From Eopsaltria australis (lineage: Eukaryota > Chordata > Aves > Passeriformes > Petroicidae): a stretch of 64,000 bases of DNA. Position numbers and translations under genes: made by a program. Below the pieces are notes generated by a model. The model was not told the DNA's origin and searched no databases. It saw nothing but the letters and a program-made list of their open reading frames with translations. Positions 23,061 to 35,804 of the stretch are shown here, in pieces (the stretch's first letter is position 1; every line of letters begins with the position of its first letter). The stretch is taken from NCBI GenBank assembly GCA_034509425.1, contig JAVTVJ010000344.1, positions 479,872 through 543,871 on the forward strand, in the 5' to 3' direction.

Positions 23061-26000
23061 GAATGGCTTGTATGGGGAAGGAACACATGAACATGGTTTT
23101 TTAGCACCATGCTCTTCTTAAGCAAAGCCTCTTAACTGTATATATGTTAAAAAACATAAAGGATTTTATACTGAATATCATGAGAAGTTTTCAGCTATTT
23201 TTACAGAAATACCCGTATCTTGTCTACTGTTTAAGATGTAAATAAGGAGCACACTTGGTCCTCTGATTTAAATACACAAAGTTGTAGAAATAGCTTAGGC
23301 ATCTTTATTTAGTGCTTTCCATGAGTTACTCAGATCTAACTGATTGTATTTAGTCTAGCACTTATAAAATAGTAGTTCATCACTCCTAATTTATTTCAAT
23401 TCAGAAATATTATTTTAGTTGGATAAACACATTGTGAAGCAGTTAAAAAACCCAAAGAATGCAAATATACCTGTATGGATGAAGAAATTGAGGATGACTT
23501 TTGAACTGTGGCAAGCTGCAGCCGGCATAGCATGCCCACAAAGTTGACTACTAAGTGTGTGGGCCTCCCTCTGACTTCATAGGAGTTCTGTTCCAATGGC
23601 GCAGTTGAAACACTGGAGTTTTTCATCCAGCTAATATATGAAATATGCTGATAATACCATTAAAATATTAGACCCCTTTTTTTCTTGCATTATATGTTAG
23701 GCACCATAAAAATCCTCACTTTGGACAAACTTAAAATTTTTGTTATAAATCTACTAATACCACACTACACTTAAGATAACCACTTGCATTCTCAGATTGG
23801 TCTGGGCTTTGTTCTTGCTCAGTTTTAGATTTCTTTGTGCCCCATATCATAGACATATAATACTGAAAGCTGCCTCTTTTTTTTATATGCAACACTTGTA
23901 TGGAAAAAGAACTTTCAAGGCATTTGGGCAGGGAATGTTCCTATTCTGGCCTTTGGTCTGCATGCAGTAAGACAGATTAATGGATGGTGTAGATACCTTG
24001 TCTTCCTATAGGCCAGTGAGAATGAAACATTAATTTAGTAGTCCCAACAGAGGTCTTTCTGTGGCAGCTAAACCTTGCTCCCACATACACAACAGGTTAT
24101 CTTTCTAGATTCTGTTGCATTTGAGAAGCTTCATAACTGTGACATAGGTTGATGGAAGAGAATTTTTTTCTCCAGGCTAAGAAGCCATTTTATATTATCA
24201 GCCCTTTCATATAGTACAGGTTTTTTGGCAGAAATATTTGTCTGAAAAAATGGAAAGGAAGCTGAATTTTCTTGATACAGAAAATATCTGGTTTTTATAA
24301 TGCTATATAATGGTAGCACAGACCAAAATAAGGACTAATCATCAGCTGGTCCATTTCATAATTATAGTTTGTGCTTATTGAAAAAAAAGGAAAATTAGAT
24401 TAAGACATTAGTTCATTTGGCACTTCCATGGGCAAAAGGGACATTTCCTTGTATTGATTTTCAGATGCAGCTCCCTATTCACCACAATTTGCTTCCTGTA
24501 GTAATTGGTATGAAATCAATACTTTTTATGTACCTCTCAGCCCACATCCCAGATGAACTTGCTTAAATAGACATTTGTTTAGGTATTACAAAGGATACCT
24601 AAACTCTTTGAAGGGTTCTGTATGAAAAGGAATCAGAAATTACTCATTCCCTGAAATTCAAACTGGGATAAACCATCTTAAAGCAAGAAAAGGGAAGTAC
24701 AAGTTTATTATAAAATCATTCCGGTTTGTATTCCTAATAGATTTTGATGGAAAACTAAATGAATCAGCTTATCTTTTATTTGTGAGGAGAACCTTGGAGC
24801 AGCTGCTAAGCTTTCCCTAGACGCAATGTACATTTAGAGAGGTTGGACACTTCTGGTTGGTTTGCAGGCTGGCCTGCAGTTGTTATGCTCCCTACAAGAT
24901 GTATTTGCTCAAGGGGTCCAGTCATCATGCTAAATAAAATCATTCACTTTGGTCGGCAAATATTGACTCAAGCTGTTACGCTTTTATGTATTTCAGAGAC
25001 TCACAATGTTTGAGAGCTCAGCAAGCAAACAAGAACAGGTACAGGAAGTTATTGTGGTGTTTTGGACTCATGTTTGTTTTTCTACTACTGATGTATGTTC
25101 TCCATTTTATGTGGCTTGTAGCTAATGACCTTGTTATATAGTGCACTGTGGTTGATAAGGCCAAAGGCTTTAATAGAATACAAATACATTTCACATTTCC
25201 ACTTGAAGAGTTTAGTTTAATTGTGTTTTGAAATGTACTGTACCCTAAAGGCGCTCTCTCCTCTGTAATGTACTTTCTAGAAATAAAGGCTTGTGAATAA
25301 TAGAATGTATAATGGGGTAAGGTGTAATGGACAGTTTTCTATTCATTTGGAGCTGTATCTGATAAAATCGCTCTGTACAAATCTAAACAATTCTGAGCTA
25401 TGGAGGAAAATTTAAATGGGTTCAGAAATAATGACTTTTCTGAATGTCTGGTATATTCATTTTTCTGAGATAGAGAATCAAGAAAAATGCTGAAAAAACT
25501 CCTAAAGTTTCTTAACTTATTGAATTATGTCACTCCAGACGTAACATGACGATAGTCTGAATTAAAATTAATCTTCAGAACTCACTGTTGAAGTCAGCAT
25601 TGTCTGACTGATCAGCAGTACTGATCTTGAAGAACTGTTGCTAAAGCAGCATTACTGAAAAAAAATGAGTGAAGAAGTTTAGAAAATACTGTATGCTTTG
25701 GTATGTTGGGTAATTTTTTTAAAAATCAAGCCATTATTTCGCTTCCTCATTGGTTGTTTGCAAGTAAATGGAAGTAACACTGCCAGCCTTGGGAGAGCTG
25801 GCCAGAGATGGCAGGAGATGGAACAGCTGGAGTGTTTAGAAAACCTTCTGGCCAATCCTGGCTTAAAGTTCCTGGTCATGAAATAAGATAATTTATCTCA
25901 CTGAGGACTCTGCTTCTTTATTAGGTTATATTTATAGCAACATTTTGTGTGAAAATAGGTTAAGGACATTTATCAGGTTTCTATTAGTGTTGCTAACTTT

Positions 26001-27264
26001 CTCCTATTGCCATATGGGGGTTGAAAAGTCATATTTTTGGAACATCTAACATTTGTAACATTATTTAGACACAAGTGAAGGAGTTTCCATACATTCGAAG
26101 AGTGGGCAAGCACTTAAACATGAGGTATCCTTGGGGATTACTAAAGGCATGGCTCATGTCAAGTTCAGGGAATTCAGGGAATCCCCCAACCTGAAAATGG
26201 TCAGAGACCAGGGAAGAAATATTATGTATACTTACCTTGTCAAGGTACTCAAGACAAAATACAGGCCTGTGTGTAAAAATTCATGAGTGTATCCAGATTA
26301 GGGTTCCAGGAGAACTACCTGTGGAGTACCAGGCAGAAGCACGTTAAGTGTATTTTGTCTTAAACATCCTAACTGTTGTGACAGGAAAATCGTGATTGAG
26401 AGAGGGTTCTGTGGGGGTGGGGCAGTGCTGTTCTGAGCCATCTAGAGACTCCAGCTCAGTGTGCCTGCATCAACTCCCCCCAGTCTGCTACTGAGGGCTC
26501 AAAAGTGCTGGCTGTGCATATGCAAACAGAAAGGTGCAAAAGAAATTTCTTTGTCCTCTCTTTCTCATTGTCTCTCTCTCTTTGTTTACCCAAGATCCAA
26601 ACCATCTATGTGGCAGGACCAATGTGGGATCTAAGGACTGGTGATTTTCTTTTTTCTCTTTCTTTTCCACTTTTATTTCTCTCTCTGGCTTTGCTTTGGC
26701 AAAGTAGAGCTACCATATTCTACCTCTTACTCCTTACTGAGGTTTGTGGTGAGAACTGAAGCCTTGTTGAAGTGTATTTTAAAATTTAAGGGCTTGTTAG
26801 CTAACAATTCATAGACTAAATATTGGACTAGTTGTCAGAATTAAGATGAATATACAAGAAAGCAGACATGTGGACTGGTGTCTTTGTTTAGCCTGATGAG
26901 AATTTAAAACTAATGTCATATCCCATACTGAGTGGGCTGTGAACAAACAACCCCTCCTAGAAGACAGTCCCCAGAATATTAAATTAACAGGCAACAGGAT
27001 CCTCTTGCATTTTCTAATATATGAAAAACAAAAGAAGGACGTCATCTGCCTTGAGCTTACAACCATAGCATGACCTTCCCTAAGTCTATCCTTAAAAAGA
27101 TTGGCAGGCCTATCTGAGAAGATTAATGACAAAACCAGCATTTAGAGTCTTAGAAGATCCAATTTCCTTAATTTAGTTGTTTAGATTACACATGGACCCC
27201 AATAAGTGAACAATCCAGGAAGCACCCATTTATTAAAGACATGACTGTGGAAAGATTGTGCATG
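23061..27264. other. Unannotated, apparently repeat-poor DNA
   Basis: No gene seen. A GC-richer block at about 26370-26480 and adjoining CT-rich sequence to about 26700 hint at an unrecognised repeat, but I cannot define its ends. Confidence 0.45.
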
Positions 27265-27846
27265 AAAAGCAGCATGGCCAGAAAGTCAAGGGTAGGGATT
27301 CTGCCCCTCTGCTCTGCTCTGGTGAGACCCCACCTGGAACACTGCATCCAGATCTGGGGTCTCTAGAACAGGAAGGACATGGACCTCTTGGAGCAAGTCC
27401 AGAGGAGGGTCACAAAAATGATCAGACAGATAGAGTGACTTTTCTGCATGGTAAGGCTGAGAGGATTGGGATTGTTCAGCCTGGAGAAGAGAAGGCTTTG
27501 GGATGACATAATTGAAGCCTTCCAGTACCTGAAGTGAGCCTAAAGAAAGATGGAAAGAGACTTTCTACAAGAGCATGTAGTAACAGGACAAGGGGAAATG
27601 GCTTCAAACTGGAAGAGAGCAGATTTAGATTGATATAAGGAAGAGATTCTTTACTGGGAGCGGGGTGAGACACTGGAACAGGTTGCTCAGAGAAGCTGTG
27701 GATGCCACCTGCCTAGAAGTGTTCAAGGCCAGGTTGGATAGGGCTCTGAGCACCTTGCTCTAGTGAAATGTGTTCCTACCCATTGCAGGGGGTTGAAACT
27801 CCATAATCTTTAAGGTCTCTTCCAACCCAAGCCATTCTATGATGCA
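27265..27846 (+). mobile_element. CR1 LINE, 3' end, 5'-truncated
   Basis: Plus-strand CR1 from the end of ORF2 into the 3'UTR. It has the conserved GAGACCCCACCTGGAACACTG stretch around 27322, the run ending AACTGGAAGAGAG, the TTCAAGGCCAGGTTGGATAG stretch at 27722-27741, and the 3' terminus TCTTCCAACCCAAGCCATTCTATGATG at about 27818-27844. The 3' end is well preserved. Single-base indels break the coding frame. Confidence 0.92.
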
Positions 27847-29675
27847 AGTAGAGTGATGAGCTAAGTGTATGTTCTCCTGTGATAAAGTAGAGGTGTGATA
27901 TTTAAGCAGAATTTATGCATTTTCATTTATATTATATTGGCTGATATGTGTCTAGCACAGAGTTGAGACATATACATGGTCCCATAATTTTGTGACACAG
28001 CAAAAGGAAGTAGCTTAATCTCTGTAGTGAATGCAGATATTTAAATATTACATGTTCTAAAAGGTGAGCTTCTTGAAAATAAGAGAATGGGAATGGAGAA
28101 GTTTAGAGCAAAATAAACTGAATCCTGTTTCTAAGATAATTCCAATTTATATTTGTTGTAGAATTTGTAAAAAATGCAAAATTGTGTAATGGCTTAAAGA
28201 ATAGCATGTTGAAATAATCTTATCAGTGTACACAGGTTGTCGATGAAAAACATCATTCAAAGTAACTCAAAGCTGTTCACTTGATGAATTTTGACCCATA
28301 GGCGGAAGAGAAGCTTTGTTATGTAATGTTTCTTTGAAATATTGCTAATTTGTTTTGTGTTTTCAACATGTTAAATAACATGTTTTTAAACTAAACACTA
28401 TACCTGTGAAAATCTCATATGTTGTATTGTTTATTTCACAGTTTTTAAAATTAGAAAAGGTTCACAATTCTGTTAAAAACTAAGGAGTTGAACACTGACA
28501 TTTTAAAATTCACATTTTAAATTATGGGATTAAAATCAGAAGTTATTTGCTATTCTCCAGTAAAAAAATTCTTTGGAATCATTGCCCTGAGTGCTTGCTT
28601 TGTAACTACAACAATTTATCTGGCTAAATCTCTGTTTGCTAGACAGGAAAGTACATAATTGCATAAAGTTCAGTGACAGAGGCTAGATCACTCAGATCTT
28701 TCCTTTTATGAACAGGCTGGTCTGTTTAAATATATGTTAATAGCAACAGTTCCTTACCTGGGGATTTCTACTCGGTAAGTTGGAAACTTCTGATTCTCTC
28801 TGAAATAGAACAGAAGACTGAGGATATTGCTTTGCCACACAAAGTTTCCTAAATAGGACAATTGAAATGACATAATTTTCCAAAATTAAATGTGTTAAAG
28901 GAGAAAGTTTTCTTAAGCTAAAACAAACAACTATTAGTACATAATGTAATTACAAACAGTGGCATGTTCCATACCAAATAGCTTCTGCAAGAAGATAAAA
29001 CAATTATTAGCATTTTATCTATCTTTAAACTAAGTTCAAGGTCTCATAAATGTAAGCAGCAATTGTTAGGAAAAGGTCTGCACAGTACTGAGACACCTAG
29101 GAGAAAAAGTAAGAGATGCATAGGTCTTCAGAGTCATATTGTAAAAACACATTTTCTCTTAGACAGCTAAAGGCTTCGGTGCTTCGGTAAGATGTCAGTT
29201 GTGAATAGTAATTCTCCAGCAGGACCTGAGATTATAAGTGGGGATCACAAACTTTACCAGGTGTAATCTAGCAAAATATTGAAAACTTAAACCAAACTGA
29301 AATTTGGGAGGTTATTCAATATAGGTTTCTGTGAAAAAGCGTTAGGGTTTTGTTTCAATTTTTGTTTTGTTTTCCAGCAAATTCTGTTCATTATTTACTG
29401 ACATTCTGCATATATTTTAATGCGCATTTCTAAATTTATGCATGCCCTATTGTAATTAAACACCCTGTCTCTTCAAAAACTGCTCTTTCTACATATGCCT
29501 AAATATGAGTACAATTGCTTTGGTTCAACCTGAAATGAATAAATATATATGTATATTTATAAGTGAAAGATTCCTAAAGTAGAAGCAATTCTGTAGGCAT
29601 GAAAATGCAAAGTCAAGATGGCTAATAATTGGTTTAGAATTGGTTTAGATCGACAGGACCAAGGAAGAAAAGATA
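27847..29675. other. Unannotated AT-rich DNA
   Basis: No open frame of note and no recognised repeat. Confidence 0.5.
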
Positions 29676-29736
29676 GGATCATGGAATCATTTAGGTAGGA
29701 AAAGCCCTCTAAGATCGAGTCCAATCACTGTGCAGG
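29676..29736 (-). mobile_element. CR1 LINE 3' tip fragment
   Basis: The plus strand carries GGATCATGGAATCATTTAGG, then AGGAAAAGCCCTCTAAGATC and GAGTCCAATC. This is the antisense CR1 3' terminus in the form common in bird genomes. About 60 bp survive. Confidence 0.85.
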
Positions 29737-30415
29737 TACTGCAAGAACTAAGTGAAGCTTTAACTAATAATGTTAAAAGAATAATGAAAAAGAAGAAATA
29801 GACAATGTAACCTGTGTAAGATCTCAAAGTTTGTAATCACACCATTTTTTGCTTTTGTGAAGATACTGTTGATAAGATAAAAGAGGACTCATTCTCCATT
29901 AGAAATCTGGTCCAGCATTCATCACATGATGATGTTGCTGAATTAGAGCCAAAGTCTATAAACTGCTAATGAAGATAAGTCTTTATTGAAAAGGAACTAG
30001 GTTAGCATGGATGTCATGAAGACAGACAAGTGTTTCATCTGTGTTGCTGGAAGAACTAGAGTTCATGAGTACCAAGGGAAATTTTTGAGTCCATGGCCAA
30101 TGTTAGTTTACACTGTATTAGTGGTGTGTGAGGTCTGGGCTGTGCTTGTATAGTGACCATACATATGAAGTGAATGCGGTACTTTGTTGACCTCTTTCAC
30201 TTATTCACTATGTACTTTAAAAGAGACGGTTTGGAAATTTGAGGTCTCTGTCGTTTGACAGAAGAAATAATGGCAATAATTTAATGTGTACCTGGTCCAG
30301 TTCACTGAACTTGCATATTAAGAAAGAGAAGATGGGAAAATGCCTATGTCTGGAATTTTGAAAGAGGATACGTATGAATTCTGGATTATCCTCCTTTATA
30401 ACAACTGGACAGAAC
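29737..30415. other. Unannotated DNA upstream of the GGAA array
   Basis: No gene or recognised repeat. Confidence 0.5.
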
Positions 30416-31168
30416 AAGGGAGGGAGGGAGGAAATGGAGGGAACAGAGGGGGAGGAGGAAGGAATTCTGGAAGGAATTCCAGAAGGAATTCCAGAAGGAA
30501 GGAATTCCAGAAGGAAGGAAGGAATGCCGGAAAGAAGGAAGGAATTCCAAAAGGAATTCCAGAAGGAGGGAAGGAATTCCAGAAGGAAGGAATTCCAGAA
30601 GGAAGGAAGGAAGGAATTTCGGATGGAAGGAAGGAAGGAATTCTGGAAGGAAGGAAGGAATTCTGGAAGGAAGGAAGGAATTCCGGAAGGAATTCCGGAA
30701 GGAATTCCGGAAGGAAGGAATTCCGGAAGGAATTCCGGAAGGAAGGAATTCCGGAAGGAAGGAATTCCGGAAGGAAGGAATTCCGGAAGGAGGAAGGAAG
30801 GAAGGAAGGAAGGAAGGAAGGAAGGAAGGAAGGAAGGAAGGAAGGAAGGAAGGAAGGAAGGAAGGAAGGAAGGAAGGAATGGAAGAAGGAAGGAAGGAAA
30901 GAAGGAAAGAATGGAAGAAGGAAGGAATGGAAGAAGGACGGAAGGGAGGAAGGAATTCCGGAAGGAAGGAATTCCGGAAGGAAGGAAGGAAGGAATTCCG
31001 GAAGGAATTCCGGAAGGAAGGAATTCCGGAAGGAAGGAATTCCGGAAGGACGGAATTCCGGAAGGAAGGAAGGAAGGAAGGAAGGAAGGAAGGAAGGAAG
31101 GAAGGAAGGAAGGAAGGAAGGAAGGAAGGAAGGAAGGAAGGGAGGGAGGGAAAGAGAGAGAGAGAGAG
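30416..31168. repeat. GGAA array with in-register TTCC units
   Basis: About 750 bp built almost entirely of the tetranucleotide GGAA, with its reverse complement TTCC interspersed in the same 4-bp register. This gives GGAATTCC and TTCCGGAA palindromes. By direct count there are 25 GAATTC sites (from about 30462 to 31055) and 15 TTCCGGAA sites. The first part (to about 30600) mostly has TTCCAGAA, the middle and later parts TTCCGGAA. Two long pure GGAA runs lie at about 30790-30878 and 31062-31140. A degenerate GGAA/GAAT stretch (30880-30950) separates the two palindrome-rich halves. It opens with GGGAGG-type purines and closes with (GGGA)n and (GA)n. The 290-327-codon frames on both strands are repeat artefacts (EGRK- and SFLP-type peptides). 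Confidence 0.95.
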
Positions 31169-31169
31169 T
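31153..31169. repeat. (GA)n border of the GGAA array
   Basis: Eight GA dinucleotides directly after GGGAGGGAGGGAAA, marking the right end of the purine-only strand. Confidence 0.9.
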
Positions 31170-34009
31170 GCGACCTCTCACTAATGCAGAACACAAAGCA
31201 TTGGAATGAGTTGACTTTTCCTGTACCACAGCTGCAAAACTGGTAAGGATTTTGTATCTGTCCACTTGTTGGTTTGTCAGGGCAGTTTTTGCTGTTTTTA
31301 AATCTATTAATTCTTCATGATTGGTGAACTCCCTCATTAAAAAGCAGCATGTTATGGATTTTCCTTGAAGTATTGCCATACTGTGTTGTTTTCAGTGTTT
31401 TATATCTGAGTTAAGATAGATATGATTAGGTTATACAAATAATGCAAAACTTGGTGGCAATATATGAAGTAATTGCTAGGTTCTTTTTTATATAAAACAG
31501 GTGATTATTCTCTGTCCACTTCCTTCCTTTTTTAAATTTTTTTTTTTTAGAAATTACTTGGAATTGCATGACTTTCAAGGAAGAATACAAAGAAATTTCT
31601 TTAGGGATAGTGAATTTGATCTTTTTTCCCCAATAGCTAGATTGTCTGCTGTAGAAGAATACATCAGTTCTGTTTCCAGTCATGATGACACCCAGGACAG
31701 GTTTTTCGACTGAGCTGAACGTTGGTCTCGTTGAATCATTTGGCTGACTGTGAGTAACAGATCCATGCACTTCCCCTGGGAAAAGTAATTACTGTGTGTA
31801 ATGTGCACCTCTCATGGAAATAACAAAGTGCTTCACAGTAAGGAGTATGGAATCAGTCAAGCCAGGAATAGACATGAGCTTTGAAGATAATATAAACTAT
31901 GTTTTCTTGTTGACAAAATACTCAAAGGCTTTTGTTTATGCTTTTATTCTAAACAAGGCTCCCCAGACATAAATCAATATGGCAGCATTTGATTCTCAAC
32001 AACTAACAAGAACTCAAACACTAAGTATAGTTTTCAGCACTTCATAACTACTCATTATGTTTATTTCCCAGTTTTCTTTGTTATTTGTTTCCTGTCTCCA
32101 TTCAGAGCCAACACATTTTTGGCTTTCAATTTGAAGCGTGAAGCACTGCCAATCAGCAGGAAATATAATACAGATAAGATTCATATGAAGTCTTTTGAAC
32201 TGCTAAAATCTCTGGATGGGAAATGGTTGTTAAATTGTTTACATTTGGCACGAGAAGAAAAAGTTCCATTTTTAAATTCAAAGCCTCTGCACCTTTGTAA
32301 ATGAAAACAAATCACATGGGTCATATAGAGTTCCGCTTCTGTAAAATCCATCATAAGTCCGATAAAAGCTTTTGTAAATCAGCAGTTTTATCTGTAGCTT
32401 GCTTGAAAGTCATTCTACAGCTTAAAAGGAAGTGGCCCTTTACCCTGTGTCCTTTAGAAAAGTACTGTATCAGTAACATGTTCATGACACAGTAAAAACA
32501 CTAAAATATTAAGAACCGTTTTATTGGTGTTTTAATCTTTTTAAGGAGATATGATGGGTTTTTTGCATAACCTTAAATTCTTGATATGAGTCCTGTACTT
32601 TTAATTTATTGGGGATTTCTATCCAAAGCTTATTACTCCAGGATCTGTTTCTACTTTGCTTTAATTCATTTGCAAAGAATCTTTTTGGAAGACATTTCCC
32701 ACCTCCAAATTCTACGGTTCTATAAATTTGCAGGGTGCAGATAAGGGAAATACCCTGTCCCAGTTTTCTGAATATTTAGTAGCATTGGAACTAAAAGTTA
32801 TGGTTCAAATTAGGGGGTGCTTTTATATCAGCTTTTACGTGTGTGCAGGACATAGCAGGCAGATTCTGGACGGCAGTTATTGCAAAAATGAAGTTGGGAA
32901 CAGCAGCTCCTTTGGAACAGTTAAGCATTGCTAATGAGTACTAATCATATGGCAAATCAGAGAGTGAGAAGCAGACACAAAACTGCAGGCCGTTGTCTGG
33001 AACATCTTATATTTCAAAGCCAGCAGAAACGATAAAAACTGACAAAGATGTTCAGGACAGGCTTGCCAACAGAAAAGCACTTCAGCAATTGAATAGCATC
33101 TCCTGGATCTGTAGGGAAGGAAACCAGTTTGGAGGAGCAGTTTAACCTTGAAGCGACATATTTGTGGTTGGATGGAACATACTGTCAATGTTGGTTATGG
33201 TTGAATAGGTACAAATCTAATTCAGGGAGAAAAATCTCTTAAAATTATAATGAAGAGTTATGCAGTTGGCAGAAGCATTATTTCAGGGATAGAACTTAAG
33301 CTACTGCTTATGCTCTTGTCTTCTTTGGACCACAAATGAAAGAATTTTCATATGAAATATTCTTCTTTCTGATGTCTTTCCAAATCAGAGGTCATAGAGC
33401 TACAGACTTTGTTGCATGCTAATGAATCCTTAACCATGCTGTCTTCAGGTTCTCAAGGATGTTGTAGCTAAGTGGCTGGGGACATATAAAATCCTTAATT
33501 TTTGTTTCAAGGAAATTTTAGACCAAATGTCTGAGTATTGATAAATTTAGTGCATGCGGATATTGTGAAAATTTTACCTATCTCATCTAGCAGTTGCAAT
33601 CCCATTGACATCCATAACAGTTTGGTGCTAACTGGGACAGAATTTAACTCTGTATTAAAGAATATTGGAGAGAGCAACAGAAATATTGGTATCATATGGA
33701 TGAACAGATATTTTTTTCAGATTATGACTTGAAGACTTAATAAAGAGTCTTTCTTTCCAAAGTTTCTGAATAGTCATTTGGATTTTTGACACAACTTTCA
33801 ACTAACATTGTAGGTTGTTGGGAGGAAAGAGTTGAAAGCAGAAGACTGGGGAGGAGAGGATAGATTTGCTCGAGTGACCTTGCAGCTGAGAATACCAAGG
33901 TCTGGAGAATATCAGTGTGGGAAACCATATATTAAATCTACTGCTGTTTATCCTCTATCTGTTTGGAGAAGTAGAATTTCTGCGTAGTGATAACATAGGT
34001 GTTTACAGA
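31170..34009. other. Unannotated DNA
   Basis: No gene or named repeat. Open frames reach 114 codons (31426-31770 minus) without recognisable domains. A T run at 31540-31550 lies within it. Confidence 0.45.
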
Positions 34010-34330
34010 CACTTGTAGGCCCTATCCCAGACATACTTGAGCTCCCTGTTGGGGGAGAGGTCAAAGCAGAGACCATAAAAAGCCCAGGAAGATCACAACA
34101 TGGTGCTGAACTACACGTGCTCAGGCCCTGGATAAACGGGCACAGCAGCAGCCCTGCTGCCCACTTGGATTGGGCTGAGCCTGACAGTGCCCGTGCCCTC
34201 ACTCTGTGTCTGTGCTGCCCAGCCTTGGTTCTGGATCCTCCAGTTAACAAGGTAATTAAGTAAATTTATTCTTTGCATTTCAGCTGTGGTTTTGTGGTTG
34301 TTCTGGTCACCTGCCTGTGTTGATTCACAC
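34010..34330 (+). mobile_element. Possible LTR fragment
   Basis: A GC-richer island. A TATA-like ATAAAA at 34075-34080 is followed about 180 bp later by a degenerate polyadenylation signal (AGTAAA at 34259-34264) and a TTTATTCTTTGCATTTC stretch, which resembles the R/U5 part of avian ERV LTRs. No TG...CA ends or target-site duplication were found, and no internal retroviral sequence. It could be a different, unrelated repeat. Confidence 0.4.
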
Positions 34331-35320
34331 ACAGGGATTTGTGTAGTCTTGTCCTTGTGTAATCTTGTCTTTAACTATTGGAGGGTTTTAACTTTTGCAA
34401 TTGTGTATGCATAACTAGGAGCTTAATCACAATTCTAATTCTTTTCAGTTGCTCTTGATGTGCCTGTAATTTTCAAGGAAAACTTCTGAAGGAAGGAAAG
34501 GGAAAACATGAGTAAACTGGTGAATGGGGTGAGCAACTTGATGAAGACAGAGGAAAAGCTAAGGTACCCAATGCTTCTTTTATTTCACTCATCACTGCTA
34601 AGACATGCCATAGGGAAGCCAGGGTTCTGAGACCAAAGGAAAAGTCTGGAATGAGGAAGATAGTGTCAGCCTAGAGAGAGCACATGAAAATTTGGACATA
34701 AGTCTGCAGGGGCTGATGGGTACACCAACAAATTCTGATGGAGCAGGCTAATGCCATTTCAAGGACAATCCTGATTATCTTTGAAAGGTTATGGCAATTG
34801 GGAGAGGGTTTCTGCTGAGGGAAAAATGATGGGACATCACGCCAGATCAATGTGATCAGAAGAAGCCCTTTTATTTCAGGCAGCAAGCATATTTATATCC
34901 TACAGTGTGCTAAAAATAAAGCTACGTGGTAAGTTTTTCTTCTGCAGTTCACACACTGTTTTCTCACACAAAGCTTTCACACGGTATTTTCTCTACTCTA
35001 ATTAGAGCACTAAGTTAGTATCAGAAGGCTACAATAACAGTTTTATCTGCCAAGTTTCTTCTCAGACACCTGGGGATTATTTACAGTCTTTGCATCTCCC
35101 TTTCTCACAGATGCCTTTTGGGGGTGAGCTTGCACAGAGGCCTATTTCTCATCTAAAGAGCCTGGATTGCTCACTTATGTCCACGCAGACAGTGATAGTT
35201 ATTCCCAACATTCTGGAACCTATAAAATGAAAAATACCATTCCAATCTTAAGCTACATGCTACTTGGCATCATCTGACAACTGCATAAAGTGATAGAAAA
35301 AGGATGAAAAAAGTGATTAG
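34331..35320. other. Unannotated DNA
   Basis: No gene or recognised repeat between the possible LTR and the long LTR element. Confidence 0.45.
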
Positions 35321-35325
35321 CAGTA
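35321..35325. repeat. 5' target-site duplication (CAGTA)
   Basis: Five bases directly before the TGTCCTGG terminus, identical to 37114-37118. Confidence 0.75.
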
Positions 35326-35488
35326 TGTCCTGGCTTAGTCAGGAGAGGTCAAAATCTATAAAGTGACCTATGCTGCAGGAAGGGATATAACTTTCTTCCT
35401 GGGAGAGAGAGCCAATAGCTAGGTAGTTTTAAGGATTAATGGGTAGGTGAACCAATTAAAAAGTTGATCCGTCTTTGAGGAAAGAACC

Positions 35489-35496
35489 ATATATAA
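35489..35496 (+). promoter_or_regulatory. TATA-like box of the LTR element
   Basis: CATATATAA, about 160 bp inside the element. A pyrimidine-rich stretch (CCTTTCTCTCTTTTGGCC) follows 20-30 bp downstream, where transcription would be expected to start. Confidence 0.5.
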
Positions 35497-35567
35497 CCAG
35501 AGACCCTCCGAGCCTTTCTCTCTTTTGGCCTTCTGCTGTGTAGAGAGGAGCATCTCCTGCTTCTCTC

Positions 35568-35804
35568 NNNNNNNNNNNNNNNNNNNNNNNNNNNNNNNNN
35601 NNNNNNNNNNNNNNNNNNNNNNNNNNNNNNNNNNNNNNNNNNNNNNNNNNNNNNNNNNNNNNNNNNNNNNNNNNNNNNNNNNNNNNNNNNNNNNNNNNNN
35701 NNNNNNNNNNNNNNNNNNNNNNNNNNNNNNNNNNNNNNNNNNNNNNNNNNNNNNNNNNNNNNNNNNNNNNNNNNNNNNNNNNNNNNNNNNNNNNNNNNNN
35801 NNNN
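35568..35804. other. Assembly gap (237 N)
   Basis: A run of unknown bases within the LTR element. The 163- and 214-codon frames spanning it are artefacts of translating N. The right flank is very GC- and CpG-rich. Confidence 1.

Noticed and set aside
26370..26760. Possible additional LTR (GC-rich start, CT-rich middle)
   Set aside because: No TG...CA ends, polyadenylation signal or duplication could be identified. Left as unannotated.
30217..31379. Open frames of about 290-327 codons on both strands
   Set aside because: They are translations of the GGAA/TTCC array (repeating SFLP and EGRK peptides). They occur in several frames at once and have no coding signature.
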